A stretch of DNA of 64,000 nt from Bacillus paralicheniformis (GCF_001042485.2 NZ_LBMN02000017.1:1-64000), one strand, 5' to 3'; positions 8,645 to 18,055 are shown, counted from the first letter of the stretch. Made by a program: numbers and translations. Notes: a model not told the origin generated them from the letters alone.

Positions 8645-8815
8645 GCATGGAAAAATCCTATTACACAACTGCCAAGTGACCAACCCTGCGGGTGATTTAA
8701 TGGACAAGCTGTCAGACAGTGAAATGGAAATGCTTGCAGGCGGCTGTGCTTGGTGCAACATCAGCTGTCAATTAGGTAATAAAGGTTCCTGGTGTACTCT
8801 TCAGTACAAGATATT
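8645..8815 (+). pseudogene. Decayed duplicate of the alpha-peptide gene
   Basis: This stretch is a clear duplicate of lanA1. The leader half (ALSDSEMEMLAGG-like part) and core start CAWCNISCQLGNKGSWCTL are retained with few changes, but the start codon position reads ACT instead of ATG, a small deletion in the first half shifts the frame (near 8672-8680), and the similarity ends after CTL, so the lipid II motif CTLTxEC and the last two Cys are lost. The remaining frame is open into lanM1 from a GTG at 8676 that has no ribosome site. It is best read as a dead gene between lanA1 and lanM1. Confidence 0.85.
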
Positions 8816-8825
8816 AGTTGAATCT

Positions 8826-8844
8826 GGCCGGCATTTTGCCGGCC
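8826..8844 (+). promoter_or_regulatory. Hairpin between the alpha genes and lanM1 (attenuator or mRNA stabiliser)
   Basis: Perfect 7-bp GC stem GGCCGGC/GCCGGCC around a 5-nt loop, not followed by a T-run. It lies 39 bases before the lanM1 ATG. Such hairpins after lantibiotic structural genes usually limit read-through into the synthetase gene and protect the short precursor mRNA. Confidence 0.7.
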
Positions 8845-8882
8845 GTGTGCATCTCATTCAGAAAAAGGTTAGGAGTGAAACA

Positions 8883-11800
8883 ATGGACAGCATGTTGAAG
8901 GGAACGGATTCAGAGCGGTTAGAGCAGATCAAATTTTGGAGCCGTTTCTTCTACAATAATGAAGAGTATATGAAAAGAAGCCTAAATGAAATATCTGGAA
9001 TAAACATTGATCATATATTAGCCTTAAAGTTTGGCGGCAAAAAGAGTGCTGTAGAAAATGTTCATCCCTGGTTTGATGATTGGGATTTAATCCTTAAGGG
9101 AGCGCTTGATCCTCTGCCGGCACGCCAGACGGAACAAAATAAAAAGTTCGGTACATTCATCGATCATTTCCTGAAACTAGCTTTCTCCAAACTTAAAACT
9201 TTATACATACATAACCATTCATTCGATTTTTCAGAAAACGAGTTATATTCAGACTTGCTTGAACAAATGAATGACGACATCTATTCTATCTGCCACAAGA
9301 CCCTCGTGCTTGAGCTGAATGTATACCGAGAGCAGGGACTCCTGAAAGGCAGCACCCCCGAAGAGCGGTATGACTATTTCGAACATGAAATTTTGACAGA
9401 TAAAAAGTTCCTATCCTCATTCGGAAGCGAGTATCAGAGCCTCATCTCCCTTTTGATCCACAAAGTCAATAGCTCAGTTAGCTTTATTAGGGATATTGTT
9501 GAGCATCTAGAAAATGACTGGCCCGTGCTGATTAAAACCTTCCCGAAAATAGGAAGATTAAGGAAGATTCACCTTGGTAAAGGGGACACACACGACAATG
9601 GAAAAAGTGTTTCAATTTTGGAATTCGAAGGCGGCCAATCGCTCGTCTATAAACCAAGACCCTTGGACGCAGACCAACAATATCAGAAGTTGCTATCTTG
9701 GCTAAATGCTCAGGAGAACAATATTCCGAATTTCTACAAAATGAAGGTGGTCAATGCAGATGATCATGGTTGGACGGAATTTATTCAATATAAAGCCTGC
9801 CAATCAGCCGAAGAAGTCAAAGATTTTTATAAACGTATGGGCGCTCAACTTGCTGTACTGTATGTGTTGAACGCAACTGATTTTCACTATGGAAATATCA
9901 TTGCAATGGGTGGTCACCCGGTGTTCGTCGATATGGAATCATTGTTTCATCAGAATATTTACGATGACAGTTACAGCAAAGAAGCTCTTGGACAAGCCGA
10001 TAAAATGCTCTCGAAATCGATTATGGCTTCCGGCATGCTACCTAATTTGCTTTATCAGCGGAAGGACCGGAATAAATCAGGTGTTGATTTAAGTGGATTG
10101 GGAGGGAAAGGAAATCAGCGCCTCCCGTTTGAAGTGGCCCAAATTGTCGATAAGGGTACTGACCAGGCATATTTGAAAAAGGGGATAGCCTTTTTGGAAG
10201 CCGGCCTCAATCTGCCAAGCTATAATGGGAAGTTCGTGAATCTTCACGATTATCTATCTGAAATTGTCGAGGGCTTTACGGCCGTCTACCGATTTATGGC
10301 TGCAAACAAAGTAGAGCTTACCAGCCAGTTGCAAGGATTCAAGCAAGTCAGAGTCAGGACGATTTTAAGACCAACAGCGGTCTATGGAGAATTCCTGCGT
10401 AGTCTAGTCCATCCTGATTTGCTTCGAGATCCAGTTGATCAGGAAGTTTTTTTACACAGGCTGTGGCTAAAGTGCCTCCAGGTTCCAAAAATGGAGAGTA
10501 TTATCATTGATGAAATGGAAGATTTACGCCGCCATGATGTCCCTTTATTCACAACCAGACCGGGCGAGCGGCATTTATGGAGCTCAAACGGAAGAGTCAT
10601 CAGAGACTTCTTTCTTTCCCCTGCGTTTGACCTTGTCTTGGAAAAGATACGAAGTCTTGACGAAAAGGACTTATACGGGCAACTACAGGTTTTGCATATG
10701 GTCATGCTCGCCTCAAGTGCAGATCATTATGCGGATGTTGAGAAAATTGATCCATTCTGGAATAAGACAGCTCCGGCTAAAGAAGATTTCCTAGAACAGG
10801 CAGTCGATATAGGAAATTACTTACTGAAGACAAAAATACAAGGGGTGAACAGGAACAAAAAGGATCTTACCTGGATCAGTACCGTGCTGGAAGGAAACAA
10901 TGAAGTGATATGGAAAATTTCTCCCGTAGGACTCGATCTTTATAACGGCAACAGCGGAATAGCCCTCTTTCTAGCTTACCTCTCGTATTTTACAGGTGAA
11001 CAACGATTTAAAGAGGCGGCGGAACAAGCAATTGTTCCGATTCTAAATGATATGAAAAAATTCAGCGAAAATCCAACTTGGAGCCTCGGGGCATACAGCG
11101 GTGTAGGCGGAAACCTGTTTACAACCATCCTACTTGCAGAACTCTGGAATGATTCATCTCTTCACCAACAGGTGGAAAAAGCCTTGCCAGGATATATCGC
11201 GATGATCAACGAGGATACAATCTTTGATTATATAGGTGGTGCTACGGGAGCACTTGACATCCTGCTGTGTATTTTCCATCGAACAGGAAGCATCCAAGCG
11301 GTTAAGGGAGCTATTTCATGCGGAAAACATCTAATGAAACACGGTCGTGTAATGAAAAGCGGCGGAATGGGCTGGCCTTCTGTCTTGGACGGCTCAGTTC
11401 TGACAGGCTATTCGCATGGTACGGGAGGTACCGCTGCTGCTCTTTCCTCTCTCAATTACTGGACTGAAAACAAAGCAATCCTTCCGTATATATCGAAAGC
11501 CTTGGAATATGAGCGGACATTTTATGATGAAAAGGAGAAAAACTGGCGAACGCCAGGAAGGGATACATCCTCATACGCCTGGTGTCATGGAGCTCCGGGA
11601 ATACTATTGTCAAGGCTCCGCCTGAAGGAAAATGGCTGGACGGATCCTTTGCTCGACAGGGAAATTGAAGTTGCGCTTGAAACGACTTTGCACAAAGGAT
11701 TTGGTAATAACCGCTCTTACTGCCACGGTGACTTTGGACAATTAGAAATTCTCCTCTATGCCAAACAAGTACTTCAGGATCGTGAACTGGACGTTTATAT

Positions 11801-11993
11801 CGAATCTGTCAGATCGCAATTGTTGGAGATCGTTAAACAGAAAATGTGGAATTATGGTATATCAAGGGGAACGGAAGCTAAAGGGTTAATGACCGGGCTG
11901 GCTGGCATCGGAATGGGGTTATTGAAGCAATATGACAGTGAGGCGGTACCGAACATATTGAATCTTGAAAACAAACTACTTGAAAGGAGGTGA
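8883..11993 (+). CDS. lanM1: LanM1, class II lanthionine synthetase (alpha peptide)
   Basis: Bifunctional enzyme of 1036 residues that dehydrates Ser/Thr and closes the thioether rings. The N-terminal lipid-kinase-like dehydratase domain has GDTHDNG (about 235-241) and DFHYGNI with FVDMES (about 333-350). The C-terminal LanC-like cyclase has the zinc ligands Cys901 (AWCHGAPG), and Cys947-His948 (SYCHGDFG). The start at 8883 is chosen because AGGAGTGAAACA precedes it; the open frame continues upstream into the alpha-gene remnant but lacks a ribosome site there. It is immediately followed by lanA2, whose ribosome site overlaps its end. Pairing with LanA1 is inferred from position. Confidence 0.95.
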   Translation: MDSMLKGTDSERLEQIKFWSRFFYNNEEYMKRSLNEISGINIDHILALKFGGKKSAVENVHPWFDDWDLILKGALDPLPARQTEQNKKFGTFIDHFLKLAFSKLKTLYIHNHSFDFSENELYSDLLEQMNDDIYSICHKTLVLELNVYREQGLLKGSTPEERYDYFEHEILTDKKFLSSFGSEYQSLISLLIHKVNSSVSFIRDIVEHLENDWPVLIKTFPKIGRLRKIHLGKGDTHDNGKSVSILEFEGGQSLVYKPRPLDADQQYQKLLSWLNAQENNIPNFYKMKVVNADDHGWTEFIQYKACQSAEEVKDFYKRMGAQLAVLYVLNATDFHYGNIIAMGGHPVFVDMESLFHQNIYDDSYSKEALGQADKMLSKSIMASGMLPNLLYQRKDRNKSGVDLSGLGGKGNQRLPFEVAQIVDKGTDQAYLKKGIAFLEAGLNLPSYNGKFVNLHDYLSEIVEGFTAVYRFMAANKVELTSQLQGFKQVRVRTILRPTAVYGEFLRSLVHPDLLRDPVDQEVFLHRLWLKCLQVPKMESIIIDEMEDLRRHDVPLFTTRPGERHLWSSNGRVIRDFFLSPAFDLVLEKIRSLDEKDLYGQLQVLHMVMLASSADHYADVEKIDPFWNKTAPAKEDFLEQAVDIGNYLLKTKIQGVNRNKKDLTWISTVLEGNNEVIWKISPVGLDLYNGNSGIALFLAYLSYFTGEQRFKEAAEQAIVPILNDMKKFSENPTWSLGAYSGVGGNLFTTILLAELWNDSSLHQQVEKALPGYIAMINEDTIFDYIGGATGALDILLCIFHRTGSIQAVKGAISCGKHLMKHGRVMKSGGMGWPSVLDGSVLTGYSHGTGGTAAALSSLNYWTENKAILPYISKALEYERTFYDEKEKNWRTPGRDTSSYAWCHGAPGILLSRLRLKENGWTDPLLDREIEVALETTLHKGFGNNRSYCHGDFGQLEILLYAKQVLQDRELDVYIESVRSQLLEIVKQKMWNYGISRGTEAKGLMTGLAGIGMGLLKQYDSEAVPNILNLENKLLERR

Positions 11994-11998
11994 AACGA

Positions 11999-12214
11999 AT
12001 GTCACATCGTGAAATGGCTGCAATTTACCGTGATGCCAACAAACGTGCCAATCTTGAGTTTTCTAACCCTGTCGGCGAGGTCAACGAAGAAGAATTAAAG
12101 AACCTTGCAGGTGCTGCGGATGTTACACCGCACACTACTCCTTCTTCATTGCCATGTGGAACATTGGTTACAGCTGTTTGGTGTCCGTCTAACGCATGTA
12201 CATCTGATTGCTAA
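11999..12214 (+). CDS. lanA2: Lantibiotic beta-peptide precursor LanA2 (formicin-beta type)
   Basis: 71-residue precursor with a long leader ending LAGA (36-39), a six-residue spacer ADVTPH (40-45) and a 26-residue core beginning TTPSSLPCG with four Cys (53, 62, 67, 71), five Thr and four Ser. The C-terminal C-x-x-x-x-C-x-x-x-C ring pattern is that of haloduracin beta and lichenicidin beta. The core has one Asp and no Lys or Arg, so it is unusually acidic for a lantibiotic. Eight dehydrations and an N-terminal oxobutyryl group give about 2470 Da, close to the formicin beta mass I remember. ATG at 11999 chosen for AGGAGG eight bases upstream; GTG at 11990 overlaps that site. Confidence 0.93.
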   Translation: MSHREMAAIYRDANKRANLEFSNPVGEVNEEELKNLAGAADVTPHTTPSSLPCGTLVTAVWCPSNACTSDC

Positions 12215-12305
12215 TTTGGCCAATGCTAGTATGAGAGGGATTTAGAATGGGAGCTCAGATCCTTCTTCTTACATAACGTTTGGCCGGAAAATGAAAAACA
12301 AGGGG

Positions 12306-12335
12306 CGGTTGGTCATGTTTTATCGAGGCCAACCG
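12306..12335 (+). promoter_or_regulatory. Hairpin between lanA2 and lanM2
   Basis: A 7-bp stem (CGGTTGG at 12306-12312, CCAACCG at 12329-12335) with a 16-nt loop sits in the 183-bp gap between lanA2 and lanM2, with TTTCG after it. It mirrors the hairpin before lanM1 and probably gives partial termination, so that far more precursor than enzyme is made. Confidence 0.6.
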
Positions 12336-12397
12336 TTTCGTTATCTATTATATCCAACTTTTCTTAAATGTATGCATAAAAGAAAGGGGAGATTAAC

Positions 12398-15300
12398 ATG
12401 ACTGTTGCAAAAATGAAGGATATGTTCAGCCGTTCTGCTTATCTGAATGAACGAAAAATTACCGGCACAAAAACGCCAGCTGTTAATATAAAAGAGTTCA
12501 ATAAGTGGAAAAGGGCTATACCCGAAGGAATGCTCGAGAAGCGGCTCAAAATGGACCGCTTGACTATAGAACAGCTGATGCAGTACATAGAAGAGAAGGA
12601 TAATCCAGTTGTGGAGAAAGAATTGCCGTGGACTACGGTATTTGAAAAAGTGATGCATACATATAAATCAACTCCATTGGATTACACCAGCTTTCAAGCA
12701 TTGGTTGATCCTTTCATCCAGTATGCGAAAAAGCGGCTTGCTGATGCACTCAGGCATATTAACACCAGCCTGGTAAACCTTGAAACCATAATCAAGTCGA
12801 TTGCTAATACACTTTATGAACGGCTTCATTCAATGCTGATGAAATGTGTGATTCTCGAAGTCAACATCGCTAGAAAGGTCGGGATGCTCGAAGGAGAAAC
12901 GGGTGAAGAACGATTTGAGCACTTTATGCGCCAACTCAATGAGGATCATGAACTCAGGATGGAATTCTTCGGAAACTATCCAGTCCTTTCGCGGTTGATG
13001 ACTGAGAGCATGCAAAATACTCTGGACGTCACCGTGGAACTAATCCAACGTTTTGTGAAAGATCACGAGAGCATCAAATATCAATTTGGGAACCGTCTCC
13101 ATCGATTAGAGAGACTGAAAATGGGCCTCGGTGATACACATCAAAACGGCAGAACTGTTGCTCTACTGGAATTTGAAACCGGCAACAAGCTAGTTTATAA
13201 ACCACGACAGATTTTGATCGATAAAATTTTCGAAGCCTTGCTGTCTTGGCTGAACGGGAAAGGTTTGCAGTATCCTCTCCAATCAGCCAAAAGTTTGGAT
13301 TGCCGAACCTACGGCTGGCAGGAGTTTGTCCCGTACGAAAAGTGCACACATGAAGATGAGGTGAGTCGCTTTTATTATAGGCAAGGAGCTTATACTGCGC
13401 TGTTCTACATCTTGGGCTCCTCCGATTTTCATGCAGAAAATATTATCGCGCACGGGGAATACCCAGTTCCGATAGATTTAGAGACGCTTTTCAGCCGAAA
13501 TCTGGAAATGATGAAACAGCTCAGAGTCCAGAGCCGACTGGCACTTGAGCTAAACGATTCGGTCTACTCAACTTTGATGCTTCCACTCCCTTCTTTTGAG
13601 CATTCAATTATTGACTTTGACTTGAGCGCCCTAGGCGCAGGTCAAAACCAGGTATCAAAAAAAATAAAGAGCCTCCATCTTGAAGGCGAGGGAACCGATG
13701 AAATTAAGATGACCCGTGTTCCCGCAAAGTCGGGTGAGTACAAAAACAAACCGATGTTTAAAGGGAAAACAATGTCCGCCTTCGATTATTCGGCTGAATT
13801 GGAAACAGGTTTTTCAGACATGTACAAACTGTTTCTTCGCCATAAGGAAGAATTCATGAGTGTTGATGGCCCTTTGCAGCCTTATGGTAAAGCCCATGTC
13901 CGCCAGGTATTCAGGCCAACACACGTGTACATGGAATTCCTCCATAACAGCCTGCATCCCGATTATGTACAGAACGGGCTTGACCGAGTGCAAATGTTCG
14001 ATATTCTGTGGCAAGTGACCAACCAAAGCTCAAAATTCGAGGAGCTAGTCAAGCATGAAACAAAGGATCTGCTAAGACATGACGTTCCGTATTTCTATTT
14101 TACACTAAACAGCCGTGATCTCTATAACAGCAATGGACACCTTATCTCCTCTTTCTTTTCTGAAACAGGGTTTGAATCTATTTTCAAAAGGATCAACAAA
14201 CTTAGCAAAAGCGACTTAGAAAAACAAACACAATATTTAAGGTGGTCTCTCGCATCCATGCTGGGCGACGTATGGAAATTTCATCAGACCGTCCCAACCC
14301 TACCTAAAAGAAAAGGGAACCTTTCTCCTTCCTCTATCATTAAGGAAGCATTGGAGCTAGGCAGACAATTAAAAGACAGGGCTATTATCGAGGATAACCT
14401 TGAAGTGAACTGGCTTGGATTAAATTTAAATAAGGAAACAGGCGTTAACGTGTCGGTCAAGAGCTCTGATCTATATGATGGATTACTTGGCTATGCTCTC
14501 TTTTTGGCTTATTTAGCGAGGGAAACAAACAATTGTCAATACGAAAAACTAAGCCGTGGTGCGATCAAAACAGTTATTCGAAAAGCCGGCGACAAACCGC
14601 TCAACCCTTCCGTTTCGGCTTTCAGTGGAGAAGGCGCATTTTTGTATGGACTGGTTCACCTTGGACTACTATGGAATGACCGCGAACTGATCCGGCGGGC
14701 AAAGGAAAGGTTGCCTTCTTTACATGATATCATCCGTGATGAAAAAAACCCTGATTTCTCAGGAGGTCTGGCCGGTTTTATCGTGATGTCGCTTAATATC
14801 TATCAAGAAACGGGAGACAAAGACTATTTGGATATGGCTCAATTTGCAGGAGATAGACTCATGCAGCTGCTGACTGAAATCGATGAGGGGACCGGCCTTG
14901 CTCATGGAGCATCGGGATACGCCTGGGCACTCGGCTCACTTGGAAAAGTAACAGGGAAGAAAATCTATAAAGATAAAACTGAAAAATTACTTTTATATGA
15001 AAATACATTTTACGATCCAGCCACAGGCAATTGGGACTCGGCTGCAGCTTCCGAAAATCAGAAACGAAAAAGAGTTTACTGGTGTCACGGAGCGCCGGGC
15101 ATTGCCCTATCCCGACTGATGCTGAAAAACACATCAAATTTAGAACTTATCGCAAAGGACCTCGACATATCTTTGAAAACGGTCATATGCGAAGGGGTAA
15201 TAGAAAGCCACTGTCTTTGCCACGGAACTATGGGAAACGCGGACATCCTCCTAACAGCCTCCCAAGAGCTGAATGACGTAAAACTGGAAAAGAAAGCAAG

Positions 15301-15490
15301 GGATTTAGTTGATATTGTTCTTTCCCAGAAAAAGACGTACGGTTGGAGGTTTGGCTTAGATCCTAGAGCGGAGATGGATGGCTTCATGCTTGGCCGGACG
15401 GGGATTGGGTATAGCCTGTTGAGGTTCAAAAACCCCGAAATACCATCAGTTCTGGCTTTGGAGCTGCCAAAGGGAGGAGCCGTATGTTAA
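12398..15490 (+). CDS. lanM2: LanM2, class II lanthionine synthetase (beta peptide)
   Basis: 1030-residue LanM with the same plan as LanM1 but clearly divergent in sequence. Dehydratase motifs GDTHQNG and DFHAENI with PIDLET are present; the cyclase domain carries Cys896-His897 (YWCHGAPG) and Cys941-His942 (CLCHGTMG). Two-component lantibiotics normally need one LanM per peptide, and lanM2 follows lanA2, so it should modify the beta peptide (inference). AAAGGGGAG precedes the ATG. The stop overlaps the lanT start by seven bases, which suggests coupled translation. Confidence 0.95.
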   Translation: MTVAKMKDMFSRSAYLNERKITGTKTPAVNIKEFNKWKRAIPEGMLEKRLKMDRLTIEQLMQYIEEKDNPVVEKELPWTTVFEKVMHTYKSTPLDYTSFQALVDPFIQYAKKRLADALRHINTSLVNLETIIKSIANTLYERLHSMLMKCVILEVNIARKVGMLEGETGEERFEHFMRQLNEDHELRMEFFGNYPVLSRLMTESMQNTLDVTVELIQRFVKDHESIKYQFGNRLHRLERLKMGLGDTHQNGRTVALLEFETGNKLVYKPRQILIDKIFEALLSWLNGKGLQYPLQSAKSLDCRTYGWQEFVPYEKCTHEDEVSRFYYRQGAYTALFYILGSSDFHAENIIAHGEYPVPIDLETLFSRNLEMMKQLRVQSRLALELNDSVYSTLMLPLPSFEHSIIDFDLSALGAGQNQVSKKIKSLHLEGEGTDEIKMTRVPAKSGEYKNKPMFKGKTMSAFDYSAELETGFSDMYKLFLRHKEEFMSVDGPLQPYGKAHVRQVFRPTHVYMEFLHNSLHPDYVQNGLDRVQMFDILWQVTNQSSKFEELVKHETKDLLRHDVPYFYFTLNSRDLYNSNGHLISSFFSETGFESIFKRINKLSKSDLEKQTQYLRWSLASMLGDVWKFHQTVPTLPKRKGNLSPSSIIKEALELGRQLKDRAIIEDNLEVNWLGLNLNKETGVNVSVKSSDLYDGLLGYALFLAYLARETNNCQYEKLSRGAIKTVIRKAGDKPLNPSVSAFSGEGAFLYGLVHLGLLWNDRELIRRAKERLPSLHDIIRDEKNPDFSGGLAGFIVMSLNIYQETGDKDYLDMAQFAGDRLMQLLTEIDEGTGLAHGASGYAWALGSLGKVTGKKIYKDKTEKLLLYENTFYDPATGNWDSAAASENQKRKRVYWCHGAPGIALSRLMLKNTSNLELIAKDLDISLKTVICEGVIESHCLCHGTMGNADILLTASQELNDVKLEKKARDLVDIVLSQKKTYGWRFGLDPRAEMDGFMLGRTGIGYSLLRFKNPEIPSVLALELPKGGAVC

Positions 15491-17634
15491 AGAAGAAAAA
15501 ATTATTTCCAACTCGCAGGCGTGTTCCTTTCATTGAACAGATGCAGCAGACCGAATGCGCACTTTGTTGCATCGCAATGATTTCGTCCTATTACAAAAAT
15601 GACTTATCCATGTACGAGGTTCGGGAGCGAATGGGAAACGGCCGTGATGGAACGACTTTGTTCCATCTTAAAAAGTTGGCGGAGCAGCTGAATTTCGACA
15701 CGAAATCGTATAAAGCTGATAGCCGGCAACTGGGGACTCTCATACTGCCAGCAATCCTGTACTGGGAAAACAATCATTTCGTTATTCTCGAGAAGGTTGC
15801 ACAACAAGCTTATACAATCGTTGATCCAGGTTCTGGAAGGAGGAAGCTGAAAGAGAAAGAATTCACGGAGAAATATTCGGGATACGTACTTACTTTATAT
15901 CCCAACAAAAATTTTGAACGCCGGAGCAGAAAAAACGTCTGGGCATCCTTCTCTTATTTAGTGACGAATAGGCCAAAGATTTTCATTAGTATCCTGTTTC
16001 TCACATTCTTGCTACAGATGTTCACAGTAGCGATGCCAATCTTTATCCAATTTGTCATTGACAAGATTATTGTCCCCGACTATCGGGATCTACTGAATAT
16101 ATTCTTAGCCGGAATTGGTGGGCTGATCCTATTCAATACCCTATTTACGTTTTTACGGGGGAGAATTCTGATCACTCTTCATAATGCGCTTGATTATGAG
16201 ATCCAAACTAGATTTTTCAGTCACCTTCTCAGGCTGCCGTACCAGTTCTTCCTTCTGCGTTCCTTCGGAGATTTGCTTTTTAGGGCGAACAGCATGAAGG
16301 TGATCCGCGACCAGCTGGCCAACCAGGTAGTAAAAGGTCTGCTGGATTCCGCTGTTTTGCTGGTCATCCTATTGTATATGTTCTTGCAATCGCCTCTAAT
16401 GGTTTTTATAGTCGCTTTGATAGCATCTACCAATGTAATACTAATCGCCGTGAGCCAAAGATACCTCGCAGAGACGAATCAGATGGAGATTAAAGAGCAT
16501 TCCGAAGTGCAAGGAGCGCAGACAGAAATGCTCTATGGAATATTTGGAGTAAAGACGTCCGGTGTGGAAAGCAAGATTTACAATAGATGGCTTCAGAGAT
16601 TCAGGAATCTTCTTAGCGCTTATAGGAAGAAAGAAATTGTACTGAACCGCGTAAACACCGCAAGCAATACAATGCAGCTTATGGCTCCCCTGATCCTCTT
16701 ATGGGTTGGAGCACACCAAGTGTTTGCAGGAAGTATCACGCTTGGGGTATTGGTAGCATTTCATGCCATTTCAAACCAATTTTTCATGTTGAGCGGCAAT
16801 ATCGTTCAAACGATCAATTCTTTTATCTTGACAACATCCTACCTAAAACGAGTTGAAGATGTCCTCGATGCACCTGGAGAAATGGAGGGAGACAAGATGA
16901 AAAAAACACTTGAAGGCAATATTCTGTTAAAGAATGTCACTTTCTCCTACTCTAAATACAGCGAAAATGTGATTCATAATGTTACACTCGATATCAAGAA
17001 AGGACAAAAAGTTGCTCTTATTGGACAGTCAGGATCAGGAAAAACGACACTCGCCAACATGATAATCGGGCTATTCGCACCGTCTTCGGGAGACATCTAT
17101 TACGACGGCGTTAGCATGAAAGAGCTTGATCTGGGCCACCTGCGTCGGCAAATTGGTACCGTACCTCAAAATGTCATGCTGTTTAATAGAAGCATTTATG
17201 ATAATATAATTCTCCATAATCCAGAGGCGTCTCCCGAAGAAGTAATCGAAGCCGCAAAGGCTGCCCAAATCCATGAAGAAATTATGAAGATGCCAATGCA
17301 GTATCATACAATGGTATCTGAGATGGGCATGAATATTTCTGGCGGGCAAAGGCAGCGAATCGCCCTCGCAAAGGCGCTTCTTGGAAAACCGTCGATTCTC
17401 GTCCTTGATGAGGCAACCAGCTCACTTGATCATTTAAATGAATCAAAGATTGACGAGTATCTCTCTGATATTAACTGCACAAGAATTGTGATTGCCCATA
17501 GACTTACGACAGTAATGAATTGTGACATGATTGTCGTTGTCGACAACGGAAGAATCATCGAATCGGGCACACACCATGAGTTGCTGAAAAAGTCCAGTTT
17601 CTACAGTGAATTCTATAAAGAAATGATTTCATAA
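15484..17634 (+). CDS. lanT: LanT, leader-cleaving ABC exporter with C39 peptidase domain
   Basis: 716-residue AMS/C39-type exporter. The peptidase domain (1-135) has catalytic Cys25 (QQTECALCC), His98 (NNHFVIL) and Asp114 (IVDPGSG). A six-span transmembrane domain (about 155-450) and an ATPase domain with GQSGSGKTT, ISGGQRQR and ILVLDEATSSLD follow. It should cut both precursors after their GG/GA sites while exporting them. One exporter serves both peptides, as in haloduracin and lichenicidin clusters. It ends the first operon, before a terminator. Confidence 0.95.
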   Translation: MLKKKKLFPTRRRVPFIEQMQQTECALCCIAMISSYYKNDLSMYEVRERMGNGRDGTTLFHLKKLAEQLNFDTKSYKADSRQLGTLILPAILYWENNHFVILEKVAQQAYTIVDPGSGRRKLKEKEFTEKYSGYVLTLYPNKNFERRSRKNVWASFSYLVTNRPKIFISILFLTFLLQMFTVAMPIFIQFVIDKIIVPDYRDLLNIFLAGIGGLILFNTLFTFLRGRILITLHNALDYEIQTRFFSHLLRLPYQFFLLRSFGDLLFRANSMKVIRDQLANQVVKGLLDSAVLLVILLYMFLQSPLMVFIVALIASTNVILIAVSQRYLAETNQMEIKEHSEVQGAQTEMLYGIFGVKTSGVESKIYNRWLQRFRNLLSAYRKKEIVLNRVNTASNTMQLMAPLILLWVGAHQVFAGSITLGVLVAFHAISNQFFMLSGNIVQTINSFILTTSYLKRVEDVLDAPGEMEGDKMKKTLEGNILLKNVTFSYSKYSENVIHNVTLDIKKGQKVALIGQSGSGKTTLANMIIGLFAPSSGDIYYDGVSMKELDLGHLRRQIGTVPQNVMLFNRSIYDNIILHNPEASPEEVIEAAKAAQIHEEIMKMPMQYHTMVSEMGMNISGGQRQRIALAKALLGKPSILVLDEATSSLDHLNESKIDEYLSDINCTRIVIAHRLTTVMNCDMIVVVDNGRIIESGTHHELLKKSSFYSEFYKEMIS

Positions 17635-17668
17635 CACGCTCTTGGATCGTCAAGAAGCGTGTCTTTTT
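17634..17668 (+). terminator. Terminator after lanT
   Basis: Stem of 11 bp (ACACGCTCTTG against CAAGAAGCGTGT with one unpaired A) and a TCTTTTT run, starting at the lanT stop codon. It separates the biosynthesis operon from the immunity operon. Confidence 0.9.
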
Positions 17669-17677
17669 CTAAAATTC

Positions 17678-17730
17678 GTAAAGCACACTTTACAATAAGT
17701 GAAGTTTACTTTACAATTTAATTGAAATAA
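17678..17730 (+). promoter_or_regulatory. Immunity-operon promoter region with repeated operator
   Basis: GTAAAG at 17678-17683 and CTTTAC at 17688-17693 form an inverted repeat. The 10-mer ACTTTACAAT occurs at 17687-17696 and again at 17708-17717, 21 bp apart. The pattern looks like a regulator-controlled promoter for the following membrane protein and ABC transporter genes; the XRE protein encoded at 20498 is the obvious candidate. I could not assign an unambiguous -35/-10 pair. Confidence 0.5.
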
Positions 17731-17752
17731 CTAATTATGGAGGATGATTACC

Positions 17753-18055
17753 ATGAATATCGAACAGATTGCGGTATACGGAAATAGTATTGGAGGAGTG
17801 GTGATCCTCGCCTGCCTGGCAATTATCTGGATAGTATCGAGGCGTATGGGCAGGGATGAACGGTCAGAAGCAATTTTCCTAAGAGTCTACTCATCTATGT
17901 TTTATGTGCTTGCAGCGCTTATCGCACTGAGTATTTTCTTCGGATTCGGCCATGACATCAGTGGACTAATGTATCAAAAAATAACGTCATTAATGTTTGC
18001 ACTAAGCGTAATTTTCGGTACTATCTATCTGTTCATTTTGAAAAGAAAGTACTGA
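17753..18055 (+). CDS. Small membrane protein of the lantibiotic cluster, function unknown
   Basis: 100-residue protein with three hydrophobic segments (about 8-30, 50-68, 75-95 counted from this start) and a basic loop after the first (SRRMGRDERSE). I do not recognise a named family. It is the first gene after the repeated operator and is followed by the immunity transporter genes, so a role in self-protection is plausible but inferred. ATG at 17753 is chosen because GGAGG lies nine bases upstream; an ATG at 17744 overlaps that site. Confidence 0.75.
   Translation: MNIEQIAVYGNSIGGVVILACLAIIWIVSRRMGRDERSEAIFLRVYSSMFYVLAALIALSIFFGFGHDISGLMYQKITSLMFALSVIFGTIYLFILKRKY

Noticed and set aside
8676-8882. 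GTG start making lanM1 a 1105-residue fusion with a lanthipeptide leader
   Set aside because: No ribosome site precedes the GTG, a strong hairpin lies between, and lanM1 has its own AGGAG and ATG at 8883. Kept only as an observation.
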